The notes: generated by a model not told the origin, from the sequence alone. A DNA stretch of 26,997 nt from Chara braunii (GCA_003427395.1 BFEA01000199.1:1182593-1209589), one strand, 5' to 3'; counted from the first letter of the stretch, positions 1 to 9,421 are shown. Numbers and translations: made by a program.

Positions 1-450
1 AACGTTTACCCCCTTAACAGCACCAGGTGACGACTTCCTCTGCATACCCCAACCCCACCCCTCAGGGCTTCCAAGCAAAAACCTGTCTGCCAGCCCTTAA
101 GGCAAGGGAGGAAAAAGAGGGGACCCTTAACCCCTTAGCAGGAGCGGATGAGGACGGGTTCCTCTACTCACGCCAATCCTCGTCGCATAGACCAGATTCA
201 CCGAACTCCATTCCTGTTGGCAGCATCAACGGGACCACGGTCCCCATCACAGGCCTGTATACTCATCGTCCTTGTCGCATGGACCAGATTCACTGAACTG
301 CATTCCCGACTTCAACAGCGACCTGGTTTACCTCTTACGTAATCCGGCGCCGAAAATAGATTTTCGACAGCAACATCACAGGCCCGCATACTCATCTTCC
401 TTGTCGCATGAGCGGAGCTGACGACAGACCATAGCAACCATACGACGTTT
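1..450. repeat. Degenerate direct repeats, no gene seen
   Basis: No convincing coding region. A block containing 'cttgtcgcatg' and 'accagattcac' recurs: the phrase 'actcatcgtccttgtcgcat' near 261-280 reappears with changes near 391-409, and 'gaccagattcaccgaactcc' near 190 recurs with changes near 282. The short frames here overlap each other on both strands and lack gene-like features. Confidence 0.5.
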
Positions 451-452
451 CC

Positions 453-1190
453 GTGGAGAACCTGATTCGATGGAGACCCTGGTCTGACAAAGAGCCTGAT
501 GCAGCAAAAAGAAACCTGGTCCAGCAAAAAGAACCTGGTCGGACAGGGGAGCCAGGTTCGACCGGGATCCTCTGGTCGAACAAAACGAGCCCGGTCCAGA
601 ACCTGGTTCAACAAAACGAAGCTGGTACCGGAACCTGAAGCAGATCCTGGTTCAGAGGAGAACCTGGTGTGGCAGAGAACCTGATTCAATGGCACTGCTG
701 GTCTGAAAGGGAATCTGGTCCAATCGAGATCCCGGTCCAGCAAAAAAAACCTGGTCTGACAGGCAAACCTCGTTCAATCCAGATCCCCTGGTTCAACGAA
801 ATGAACCAGATGAGGATCCAGATCCTGATCCTGGTTCGACAAAATGAACCGGATACAGAGCCTGATCCAGATCCTAGTTCAGTGGACATGCTGGTCTGAA
901 AGGGAATCTGGTCCAATCGAGATCCTGGTCAAGCAAAAAGAACCTGGTCTGACAGGCAAACCTCGTTCAATCCAGATCCTCTGGTTCAACGAATGAACCA
1001 GATGCGGATCCAGATCCTGATCCTGATCCTGATCCTGGTTCGACAAAATGAACTGGATACAGAGCCTGATGCAGATCCTGGCTCAGTGGACATGCTGGTC
1101 TGACAAAGGACCTGATTCCATGCACCTACTGATCTGAAATTGGACCCTGTTCCACTTCTGGTCCTGGTTCAACAAAAAGAAACTTGGTCC
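453..1190. repeat. Minisatellite with two ~200-bp higher-order units
   Basis: Built from variants of short phrases such as 'cctggtccagcaaaaagaac' and 'cctggttcaacaaaa'. On top of this lie two large direct repeats that both begin 'gtctgaaagggaatctggtc', at 701 and 894. The next boundary is at 1098, giving units of 193 and 204 bp. The second unit has an expanded 'gatcct' run (near 1015-1038). The reading frames across it are repeat products. Confidence 0.8.
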
Positions 1191-1640
1191 AATGGAGACA
1201 CTGGCTCTGGTCAACTATAAAATGCCACATCGCCACCTGACCAACATTGCACCAACCCTGACCCTGAAAGCACAGATGAAGATGAAGGAATTTCACTGGA
1301 AGCAAAAGTCAAAAAATCACACCGTCCTACTTATGCTCATGGAGTCGGCAAGGCTTTGTGAAACGCTTTGCGTAGAGAAAGGGGTGAGGAGAATCCGCCA
1401 TACCACATATAGGTCGGGACTCTGGAGGAGATCTGTGGCGAGCCGAGCCGAGCCTTGCTGGCGTTGGCTGCCAAGTCTCGCTGGGGCTGGCCGTAGAGCT
1501 TTGAACCGCCGCCGCCGTTACACAGGGGAGGTCATGGTGTACTTACTTGGGTTCCGTGTGCTCTTTGCCCACAGGGGAATTTTTTCCGACGTACGCATCG
1601 CGAGAGTCAACCTCGCTGTCGGATTTTGCACCCGCGCACC
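1191..1640. other. Unassigned spacer
   Basis: A 174-codon frame runs through this stretch and into the pyrimidine-rich repeat that follows. Its composition changes abruptly and I recognise no domain, signal peptide or splice context. I see no supported feature. Confidence 0.3.
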
Positions 1641-2380
1641 CCCACCATCTCCCTTTCCTCTACGCTGCTTCTTCCCACGACTCGGTCCGCTCCCCCTCCC
1701 CCTCCGCCTCTTCTAACCCTCTCCCAAGGAGTCCCAACACTAATACGCGCCGATTATACGCGGAGGATCCCACCCCGACTCCGCTTCCGAATTCGCCGAA
1801 ATACCAACGAGGAAGCAACAGAAGCTCAAACCTCGCTGCCACATTCCGCGCCCCCCCCCCCCACCTCGACCACCCCCACCATCTCCCTTTCCTCTACGCT
1901 GCTTCTTCCCACGACTCGGTCCGCTCCCCCTCCGCCTCTTCTAACCCTCTCCCAAGGAGTCCCAACACTAATACGCGCCGATTATACGCGGAGCAACCCA
2001 CCCCGACTCCGCTTCCGAATTCGCCGAAATACCAACGAGGAAGCAACAGAAGCTCAAACCTCGCTGCCACATTCCGCGCCCCCCCCACCACCTCGACTAA
2101 CAACAAAACAATCTGGCCACAATTACGTCCAGACGCTCCCTCTTTCTAACCCTCCCAACAAAACGCAGATTAACCAAATCCAACTCCGCTTCCGGATTGG
2201 TCGAAATACCGACGACGAAACAACGGAAGCACAACGTCAAGAAACAAACAAACCTCATCTCAAAAAAATGAGACAATCAATTTCCTGCAAATGGCAAGCC
2301 CCTCCACAGTCTGTCTGCTGTCTGCCGACTTGGTCGCGAAATACCGACAACGAAACAAATGAAAGCACAATGTCTAGTCA
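1641..2380. repeat. Tandem repeat, 234-bp period, with two decayed 3' copies
   Basis: The first unit starts at 1641 and the second at 1875, both with 'cccaccatctccctttcctc'. They are nearly identical over more than 200 bp; the main difference is the length of a C run near 1853-1862. The 3' part of the unit, with 'cgaaatacc' followed by 'acga', appears again at about 2186-2236 and 2329-2375 in more diverged form. The long overlapping frames across units 1 and 2 are proline/serine-rich repeat products. Confidence 0.85.
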
Positions 2381-2399
2381 CAACAAACTCAAGTCTCAA

Positions 2400-3788
2400 A
2401 CAAGATAAGACACACAAATCTCATCCTCGCAAATCACAACACAAGCTCCTCTGCCGTCAGTCTGCCGCATCATAGTAGTTTCCTGTGAGGCTGCAACATC
2501 TCCTCTCTTCAAGTTTTCAACACAATCCCTTCGCTTATTACAAGCAGGATAGCATTGCGCATTGCGCGCTGCGGCAGGCACCACTGAGAAAGCGATACCT
2601 AACCTCTCCTTCCATGCCAGGGTATCTCAGCTGGTCTTACGTGACTAGCTGGATCGACTTAGGGCGTACTCACAAACTTACCACCGCTTTTTTTTTGTCC
2701 AGACGTATCTGGCCGTAATTGTGGCCAGATTGTTTTGAAAAAAAAAGGTTCAACTGTCAGTATGCCCTTGGCCTCCGCTCTCCTTTCCACGACAGGTCGT
2801 CATGGGGCATCCTGTGGCAAGATGTCTCAGCTGGTCTCCTGTACGCAACTGGATTGCCTTGAGAAGGGCGTACTCATAAACCACGACTTCTTTTCTGGTC
2901 GTATCTGGCCGTAATTGCGGCAGATTCAGATTGCGCGGAAAAAAAAACAAAAAGGCCCACCTGTGAGTATTATGCCCTTATGCAAAGAAAGCCGTCTTTC
3001 CCTGAGAAAAAAAAAAACAGCACACCTTCCGCCCCTTGCTACAGGCTGTGCAGCTGTCCCCCACAGTTTTGCAACTCACCCACTTACAAACAGCCCCCAC
3101 TTTCGCTGACGAGCCTGCACAACCAACTAATACCCCAGTGAAAAACAGCACGCCGCCGCTGCCCCCCCTTAACACCTCTCTCTCCTCGTTCCATCCTGCA
3201 GTATCCTGCTTGCGAGTATTCCCTGCGTATATTCCCTTATGCGAAGTGATATCTCCTCGAAAGCAGCACACCTGCCCTCCCCCTCTCCCCCCTTCCCCCT
3301 TGCTACATGCTGCACCCCTCCCACCCAGTTACTCAACTCACCCGCCCGCCGGAAACCACCCAAAGACATCCTAGCTCAGAAGATGGTCGTTCCAATGGCC
3401 ACAATATGCCGCCAATGGTTCAAACGCCATCGTAGAAAGAGAACAATGGCGAAAAAGAAAAAGAAAAGGAAAACCACTCTCACGCCGCTACGCGATAACC
3501 TCTCCCTTACTACACAATCCAATCCTTATCGTAGCCGTTCCAATACTCGAATCTATCTCGACCGACTTGCAGCACATTCGTCGAGGGGTCTGCACTCACC
3601 CACACACACACACATGCCCCACGCACACAGACAGAACAGCAGCAGCAGTGAAAAAAAAGTGAGATGCCATTACACACAAAATCGTGCCAAGCGATGCATC
3701 TGCATCCAAAACTTCTATCGATGAGCAACAACAAAACTCTTCCAGGACAGCGCTTGAAGCATACTGACACCACCTACGAGATTCAGCA
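2400..3788. repeat. Low-complexity spacer with two tandem duplications
   Basis: 'tctcagctggtct' begins two units at 2625 and 2825 (period 200 bp). Both run through 'gggcgtactca' to 'cgtatctggccgtaattg', and each is followed by an A tract. A second duplication of about 245-260 bp repeats 'cccttatgc', 'cagcacacct' and 'ccttgctaca', near 2977-3040 and 3233-3300. The stretch 3330-3788 shows no gene or repeat that I can support. Confidence 0.6.
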
Positions 3789-3875
3789 GAATACAACACC
3801 GGGTCATTATAGCTGTGCATGTATCAAGACGACCAGTTGTCCCAAATACAGCTATACTGACCAGGTGCTCTGTAC
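3789..3875. mobile_element. Short palindromic (MITE-like) element, copy M1
   Basis: The left arm carries 'gggtcattatagctgt' and the right arm its inverted, diverged counterpart 'acagctatactgaccagg', around a roughly 30-bp centre containing 'cagttgtcccaaatacagc'. The same layout is found at 7044-8500 (interrupted), 16270-16378, 16409-16474 and 16571-16640. No coding capacity. A non-autonomous inverted-repeat element is the simplest reading. Target duplications are not obvious at this copy. Confidence 0.5.
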
Positions 3876-3917
3876 GGGTAAAAAAAAAAAGATGGTAGTG
3901 CATGCATGTGGCTAACC

Positions 3918-3919
<2 letters not shown>

Positions 3920-3949
<30 letters not shown>
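3920..3949. repeat. Poly(A) tract
   Basis: An uninterrupted run of about 30 A on the plus strand. I see no retroposon body ending in it. Confidence 0.8.
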
Positions 3950-3950
<1 letters not shown>

Positions 3951-4044
3951 CCCGGTTTTACACATGTCAACGTTAAGACACGCGTCATGAATTCAAATCC
4001 TGGCGGAATCGGATCGAACACATGCGATAAATGTTAGGGGCTAC

Positions 4045-5014
4045 TGAAACGGTATTCACCAGCTCGCAGTAGCTGACGCAGATCCCAGGGTTCGATCCCT
4101 AGTCCCCACCTTACCTGTGTACAGTATCTGTGTTGACCCCTAGAGTTGAGCCCGCGACCTGTGTATTTGTAACACTTGGTAGGTTCTCGTAGGGTCCATA
4201 GGAAGCCGGGGTTCGATCTGTAGACCTGTCGAGTAGGGTCTCAGTCAGGTCTAGAAGTCGTAGCTGTAGCTTTCTTGAAAGGTCAAGGTCGTAGCTGCTA
4301 CAGTCCTGAAAGGTCAAGGTCGTAGCTGCTACAGTCCTGAAAGGTCAAGGTCGTACCTGCTACAGCCCAGAAAGGTCAAGTCTGCGGCCTTCCGGAAGGC
4401 CCCAGTAGTGGCCTTTCGAAGTTGCCCACGTTTAGGCTGAGGCAAGTGGGCAAGTGGTGAGGCAAGTGGGCAAGTGGTGGAAGTCTACCGTGCTGAGTCA
4501 ACAGTCCCAGTCCCCAGTCAGTCCTTGTCCAGTCGAGCAAGTACCGCATGGGACTGTGTGCACTTCGGGCATGGGAAAGGGCCAGACCAACGCACTGCAG
4601 AAGTATAAATCAAGAGGCAGCGCCCAGCCATTCATTCATTCCTGTGTGAGCCATGCGGAAGCGCTGGCACAAGCGACTTGTGCAAGGAGGTCTGCAGTGA
4701 GCCCGAAGACGAAGTGGGTGAGAGAGACGGAGTGTAGCCATAGCGAGAGGGTAGTAACGGCCATAGCCGCCATAGCTGTAGTTGGAGTTCAGTGTGTGTA
4801 TGTGTGAGTGTTCAGAGAGTCGCGTGTGGGATATCCAGGGCGATCCAGTGTATACGAACAGAGAGTTGTGTGGGTGCTGTGTCGCCATAGCCATTTGAAG
4901 TGAACTTGTATCTGGGTTGCCGTATCTCTGAGTACTGAGTGGGCGCATGTCGCCAGTTTGCTGCGCTACTGTTTGCATGCATGTAAAGTGTGAATGAAAG
5001 CGAGTCTGATTGCA
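4045..5014 (+). mobile_element. Solo LTR, copy 1 of family L
   Basis: A 970-bp segment that starts TGAAACGG, ends GATTGCA (TG...CA) and is flanked by CTAC on both sides (4041-4044 and 5015-5018), a 4-bp target duplication. It is a direct relative of 7309-8470 over its whole length. Both share the start, the 'caagtgggcaagtgg' repeats, a TATAAAT box, 'attcattcattcctg', and the end 'cgagtctgattgca'. There is no internal retrotransposon region or second LTR beside it, so it is best read as the product of LTR-LTR recombination. Orientation is inferred from the TATA box. Superfamily is unassigned; a 4-bp duplication occurs in some Ty3/gypsy-type elements. Confidence 0.85.
4604..4610 (+). promoter_or_regulatory. 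TATA box of solo LTR 1
   Basis: TATAAAT lies about 560 bp into the LTR. It is conserved in sequence and surroundings ('gaagtataaatcaa' followed by 'gcagcgcccagccattcatt') in the second copy at 8023-8029. Conservation between two independently inserted copies supports its being the LTR promoter core. The start site would lie about 25-30 bp downstream. Confidence 0.45.
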
Positions 5015-5018
5015 CTAC

Positions 5019-6740
5019 CCCCCTTCTTAAAATAAAAAAGAGGACACTGGCACTAGGAGTTCCTTGACTGCATCTGACAGTAATGATGGCCATTTACATT
5101 CAGGAAGGTACAAGTGCGCGTATTATGCCATTAGTCCTCAATCCAAAAGCAATTAGCACAGCACTGACCATTAACTACGATAGAAGACGGATTGTAACAC
5201 ACAAGGTCCCCGTCGCCCTGCTCTTCAACCTGTTGTCCCTCCCTCCCTCTGTGCATCCATCCTTGCACTGATACATGCTCAGTTGAGCAATGTATATATG
5301 GAGCCAAGGATCCGCAAAGTGATGAAAAGGACTCGAATGGACCATGCAGAGCGTCAGCAAAGCATCAACAAGCAATGTACATCCAGATACAAATGAAGGT
5401 AGCACAATCTAGTGCAACGGAAGACTCAAAGATATGACCTGACCTATCAGAGACTGACGCGACATCCCATCATACACCGCACATGTGAGAGAGGGAGGAG
5501 GGACCGCATACATGGAAGAAAGGTCCCTCCTTGCACAAGCACATGGGGGAGATACCACAGATGAAGAGATGGGGGAGAGGCGAGACGAAGACGGTGGTGA
5601 GGGAGAAGACCAAGATTGCGATAGCGAAGTCCAAAAATAGTCCCCCTGCCGATGTCCAATCAATGTCTGCCATAAAAATGTCGAATCAGATCCTGGGCCT
5701 TATGCCCGATGTAACCTCTGCCTGTAACCTCCCTCTCTCCCTCTCTCTCTCTGAAGAAGAAGAAGAAGAAGAAGAAGAAGAAGAAGAAGAAGAAGAAGAA
5801 GCGGGAGGAGGAGGAGAAGGAGGAAGGAGGGGAGATGGAGGGCGAGAGAAGAAAAAGAAGATGTCGTCCTCCTCGCTACCTCACCTGCAGGTAACTGCCG
5901 CCATGTCCTAACTGCCGCCGCGTGTATCCTCTCTGCTGCAGGTGCGCTGGCTCGAAGACCAGGAACGGCGCCCAGGTAGGATCTCCGCTGACGCAGGTAT
6001 GGCCTCCACCTCACTTCCTACCTACACCTCTACCTCTACCTCCAGCGTAGCGCTGCAGCGCTGCTCCAGCAGCGCGTTGGCCAAGAAGTGAGCTACTCAA
6101 ACTGTGTGACGCCCAGGAGTGGCCCGGCTATAAGTACCGCTGGGCCTCGCGGGTGTGCCTCCGTGTGCCTCTGGTCCCGGCCTCAAAACGGCCTGCCTGG
6201 GTCCCTACCGGACGTCCAGGGCCCCCCTGCTGATGCAGCAGGGAGCGTCCACTACCGGACGGAAATGGACCTGGCCCAACAGGGCCTGCCTACATCCGTA
6301 CCAGGCCAAAAAACGTGGCCTTATCCAAACAGACTGAAAGTATGATCGGACGAACTGCAAGTCCGAAACGACGCCTGAACAGACAAAAATAGGACAGCAA
6401 ATAAATAAATAAATAAATGAATGCTGCATCAAATCGAAACCTGCGGCCCTAAGGCCGGCCGTGGGTCTCGAGGGTGCGCGTCTGAGGGGTGAGCGGCCCG
6501 GGAGCCCCCAGCAACCGTCGGGCCCCCAAAATGGGCCCCATGTGCAGGCTCAGCATGTATCAATCAATTCACCCATCCTTGGCTGCTTCTTCTCCCTTCC
6601 TCCCTCCCTTCACTCACCTATCCCCTTCTTTCCTCTTCTCCCAGATCCACTTCTTCCCGTCCCTACATGCCTACCTGCCTCCCTTAGCCCCCAGCTTCCC
6701 GGCTTGAATCCCTGTCGATCTCTCTGCCAACCTCTCTCCT
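5019..6740. other. Spacer with a (GAA)n microsatellite; no gene recognised
   Basis: From 5019 to 5750 I see no recognisable feature. (GAA)n occupies about 5755-5801 and grades into GGA-rich DNA to about 5845. 5990-6540 is GC-rich and contains several 'ccggac' and 'ggcctg' phrases. An (AAAT)n run sits at about 6400-6420. The short frames overlap on both strands and show no family features. Confidence 0.5.
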
Positions 6741-6800
6741 CCTCTCATTCCTCCCTCCCTCCCTCCCTCCCTCCCTCCCTCTCCCTCCCTCTTCTCCCTC
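6741..6800. repeat. (TCCC)n microsatellite
   Basis: Repeats of 'ctccctccctccctcc' dominate about 6750-6800, within a broader pyrimidine-rich stretch from about 6590. Confidence 0.8.
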
Positions 6801-6967
6801 CCTGAGCAAGACTACCTTTCCCTAACACCATCTTTATACTGCCCAACAAGAGAAGCTACAGTTTGCTAAAAACAAGGCCCCTGCCGGCCCTGCCGGAATG
6901 CTCCTCCCAAAGGCAGAGATGTACAAGGGCCTAAAGATGCAGGTTGGACAAGGGAACTCTTGATTGA

Positions 6968-7036
6968 ACTACCGTATAGAATACCCTGTCCTCGTCGTTT
7001 TTTTTTTTTTTTTTTTCCTCTTTCAAAAAAAAAGGG
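6968..7036 (-). repeat. Tail-only insertion or tandem copy next to the SINE
   Basis: 'actaccgtatagaat' occurs at 6968-6982 and again at 7037-7051, 69 bp apart. Between them is a T run, then 'cctctttc', an A run and 'ggg', which closely resembles the tail region of the SINE just downstream (T run, 'cctcttt', A run, 'ggg'). Either an almost completely 5'-truncated relative of the SINE inserted here and duplicated its target, or the tail region was tandemly duplicated. Confidence 0.5.
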
Positions 7037-7064
7037 ACTACCGTATAGAATGCCCCGTCATTGT

Positions 7065-7254
7065 CTTTTTTTTTTTCCTCTTTTTTTAAAAAGGGTGGCG
7101 GCTCGACATATCATCATCGAGCTGACCAGCCCCAGGAAATTCAGAATGACTTCATTGAAGTTCATTCTGGTCATCTGATTGCCTCCAGGTTCGAACTCGA
7201 GTCTGTATTTCAATAGTTCATGGGTGTACCAACTGAGCTAGGCCCGCGGATTTT
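7065..7254 (-). mobile_element. tRNA-derived SINE with 13-bp target duplications
   Basis: Read on the minus strand, the head begins near 7254 with GCGGGCC, followed by a perfect A box TAGCTCAGTTGG (7229-7240) and a B box GAGTTCGAACC (7188-7198). The spacing is right for an internal Pol III promoter. About 110 bp of unrelated body follow, then an A-rich tail, seen as T runs at 7066-7088 on the plus strand. The 13-bp sequence GCCCCGTCATTGT stands at both edges (7052-7064 and 7255-7267) without a mismatch, so the insertion is recent or well preserved. I do not recognise the family. Confidence 0.85.
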
Positions 7255-7483
7255 GCCCCGTCATTGTTGCTGTATCTATAGACTGAAAGTTGGTCCAAAT
7301 TCAGATACTGAAACGGTATTCACCAGTTTGCAGTAGCCGATGCAGATCCCAGGGCTCGATCCCTAGTCCTCACCTTACATGTGTACAGTATCTGTGTCGA
7401 CCCCGATAGTTGAATCGATGACCTGTGTATTTGTAACAGTTGGTAGACTGTCGTAGAGTCTGTAGGTAGCAGGGGTTCGATCT

Positions 7484-7855
7484 GTAGATCTGTCGAGTAG
7501 AAGTCTTAGGGAGTTCTAGAAGTCGTAGCTGCTACAGTCCTGAAGGGTCAAGGTCGTAGCTGCGACAGTCTTCGAAAGGCCAGGACCCAGACTTCCGGAA
7601 GGTCCTAGCAGTGGCCTTTCGAAGTTGCTCACGTTTTGGCTGAGGCAAGTGGGCAAGTGGGCAAGTGGTGTAGATCTGTCGAGTAGAAATCTTAGGGAGT
7701 TCTAGAAGTCGTAGCTGCTACAGTCCTGAAGGGTCCAGGTCGTAGCTGCTACAGTCTTCGAAAGGCCAGGACCCAGACTTCCGGAAGGTCCTAGTAGTGG
7801 CCTTTCGAAGTTGCTCACGTTTTGGCTGAGGCAAGTGGGCAAGTGGGCAAGTGGT
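7484..7855 (+). repeat. 186-bp tandem duplication inside solo LTR 2
   Basis: Two units starting at 7484 and 7670 share 'cttcgaaaggccaggaccc', 'acttccggaaggtccta' and 'caagtgggcaagtggt'. Copy 1 of the LTR has one longer unit plus small duplications, so the duplication arose within the family. Confidence 0.85.
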
Positions 7856-8022
7856 GAGCCCAACTGCAGTACGTCGGCAGTGCGACTGCATCGAGTTGGC
7901 AGTGCAAACCCATGCAGTCAGCAGTACCGGTCCCAGTCAGTCCTAGTCCAGTCAAGCAAGTACCGCATGGGACTGTGTGCACCAAGGGCAAGGGAAAGGG
8001 CCAGACCAACGAGCTACAGAAG

Positions 8023-8029
8023 TATAAAT
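8023..8029 (+). promoter_or_regulatory. TATA box of solo LTR 2
   Basis: TATAAAT in the same context as in LTR 1 at 4604-4610. Downstream sequence, including 'cattcattcattcctg', is conserved between the copies. Confidence 0.45.
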
Positions 8030-8204
8030 CAAAGGGCAGCGCCCAGCCATTCATTCATTCCTGCGTGAGCTATGCAGAAGCGCTGCTACAGCGACTTGTG
8101 TGAGGTGGTTTGCAGTGAGCCCGAGGAAGAAGTGGGCGAGAGAGGAGCTTAGCCATAGCGATAGGGTAGCAGCGGCCATAGCCGCCATGGCTGTCCATAT
8201 AGTT

Positions 8205-8209
<5 letters not shown>

Positions 8210-8257
<48 letters not shown>
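8210..8257. repeat. (GT)n microsatellite
   Basis: About 23 consecutive GT dinucleotides inside LTR 2. LTR 1 has only a short interrupted GT stretch at the matching place. Confidence 0.95.
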
Positions 8258-8258
<1 letters not shown>

Positions 8259-8500
8259 AGAGTATCGCCTGTGGGATATCCAGGGTGATCCTGCGTGTGC
8301 GAACAGAGAGTTGTATGGGCGCTGAGTCGCCATAGCCATCGAAGTGAACTTGTATCTGAGTTGTGTTCTTGGTTGCCATATCTCTGAGTTCTGAGTGGGC
8401 GCTTGTCGCCAGTTTGCTGCGCACCTGTTTGCATACATGTAAAGTGTGAACGAAAGCGAGTCTGATTGCAATACAACGACCGTGCGGCGTGCGTTCTATT

Positions 8501-8840
8501 TTTTTATGAAAAGTTTTTTTTGACTCTTTTTCTCTTGCCTCTGCTATCAGTCTGTCTAAGGACTCAAACACTTTGTCATCAGTATTTTGCAGGCTACCAG
8601 CTGGGCCGCCCGGGTCGCCTTGTTTTACCGGGTGGTCCAGCCATGCAAGGACCAAAAGAAGGTACTGGCAAAAAGGGAAAAAAAGGGGGAAAAAAAAAGG
8701 AAAATCCAAAAAAGTTGAAAAAATGATTTAAAAATCTGAAAAAAAACATATGCAGAAAAATAAACTGAACAAAGTTCGCCTCAGGGTCACATCGAAATTC
8801 TCTACCAAATATAAAATAAAGTTCAATAAACATAAAAAGT
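8501..8840. other. A/T-rich spacer
   Basis: Between the palindromic element and the PLE-B 3' repeats. A and T runs dominate (about 8675-8760). No gene or boundary is recognisable, but the 3' end of PLE-B may lie in this stretch. Confidence 0.4.
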
Positions 8841-8915
8841 TATATATATATAGTCAAACAGAGCAGCCTACGGTAAACCGTAGGCAGAGAGGGAGAAGAG
8901 GACAACAAACGAGGG
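8841..8915 (-). repeat. PLE-B 3' direct repeat, copy 2
   Basis: About 75 bp containing 'tatatagtcaaacagagc', 'ggtaaaccgtaggcagag' and 'gaggacaacaaacgagg', repeated at 9353-9421. It includes the perfect hairpin CCTACGGTAAACCGTAGG (8868-8885). It immediately follows the hammerhead core in the sense direction of PLE-B. Confidence 0.75.
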
Positions 8916-8919
8916 GCTG

Positions 8920-8970
8920 TGGCAAACTGTTTCGTCGGAGTTTCACCGACTCATCAGGAGTCTGCAGAAT
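8920..8970 (-). ncRNA. Hammerhead ribozyme core, minus strand
   Basis: Read on the minus strand: CTGATGA (8957-8951), helix II GTCGG (8950-8946) with loop TGAAACT and CCGAC (8938-8934), then GAAAC (8933-8929). This is the hammerhead catalytic core with a 5-bp perfect helix II. GAAAC is followed by AGTTT, forming the pseudo-palindrome AAACAGTTT, as expected for a minimal helix III that could pair between copies. I cannot find a good helix I around it, so this copy may be inactive or need another partner strand. It lies on the sense strand of PLE-B, downstream of its coding region. Confidence 0.75.
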
Positions 8971-9352
8971 CCCCTAACTGATTACACTGTAAGTGATAAC
9001 ACACCCCAACCCCGGCTGTGGTTAAGCATCAATGACTGCCCGACAACTGATACCCCTCTGAGGTGGTGGGGACCACCAACCACTGCCCTCAAGCTACCTG
9101 TGGCAAAAGTCAAAGCAGACTATCACTCACCCACACCAGATGGAAAACTCTACAGACTGTCGGTTCACACCCCATCACAAGCAACAAGCAAGCAAAACAC
9201 CCACGAAACAAAGAAAGGTCTGTCACAGCCAAAAAATACACTCCAGACACGCTGCTGGCACTAGAGGCACAGCATGGCTGCGTAGTGACGGCCCCGACCA
9301 CTGCCGCTCGACCTGACCGGAGAATACCGTAGCAGGGTGCTAGCGAAGTCGT

Positions 9353-9421
9353 GGTATATATAGTCAAACAGAGCTGCCCGGTAAACCGTAGGCAGAGAGG
9401 GAGAAGAGGACAACAAACGAG
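9353..9421 (-). repeat. PLE-B 3' direct repeat, copy 1
   Basis: Close match to 8841-8915 over 'tatatagtcaaacagagc' to 'gacaacaaacgagg', apart from a 4-bp loss in the hairpin. Beyond 9421 the similarity stops at an (AT)n tract, so no hammerhead follows this copy. The layout of one repeat, then a body of about 430 bp with the ribozyme, then the repeat again, resembles the pseudo-LTR arrangement of Penelope-like elements. Confidence 0.7.

Larger units (their letters stand above)
7309..8470 (+). mobile_element. Solo LTR, copy 2 of family L
   Basis: A 1162-bp segment that starts TGAAACGG, ends TCTGATTGCA and is flanked by ATAC on both sides (7305-7308 and 8471-8474). It matches 4045-5014 from end to end. 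The extra length comes from a 186-bp tandem duplication ('gtagatctgtcgagtaga' at 7484 and 7670) and an expanded (GT)n at about 8210-8257. No internal region or partner LTR is present. The target duplication differs from that of copy 1, so the two are separate insertions and not the ends of one element. It has landed in palindromic element M2. Confidence 0.87.
7044..8500. mobile_element. Palindromic (MITE-like) element, copy M2, split by a SINE and a solo LTR
   Basis: The left arm starts TATAGAATGCCCC at 7044, the centre 'ctgtatctatagactgaaag' lies at 7270-7289, and the right arm ends 'gcgttctatt' at 8500. Removing the SINE (7065-7254) with one 13-bp duplication, and the LTR (7309-8470) with one ATAC, leaves an inverted-repeat element of about 90 bp like the copy at 16281-16365. 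It must be older than both insertions. Confidence 0.65.

Noticed and set aside
1192-1716. 174-codon open frame as a gene
   Set aside because: It has no recognisable domain, crosses into a tandem repeat and changes composition abruptly.
4070-4110. tRNA-like B box 'gggttcgatccc' in solo LTR 1
   Set aside because: There is no A box at proper spacing and no cloverleaf, and the sequence is simply part of the LTR shared with copy 2.
5700-6014. Leu-rich frame resembling a signal or membrane segment
   Set aside because: The Leu run is the complement of a (GAA)n microsatellite.
4045-8470. The two family L LTRs as the two ends of one retrotransposon
   Set aside because: Their flanking 4-bp duplications differ (CTAC versus ATAC) and each is duplicated on both sides of its own LTR. 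The DNA between them has no polyprotein or primer-binding site.
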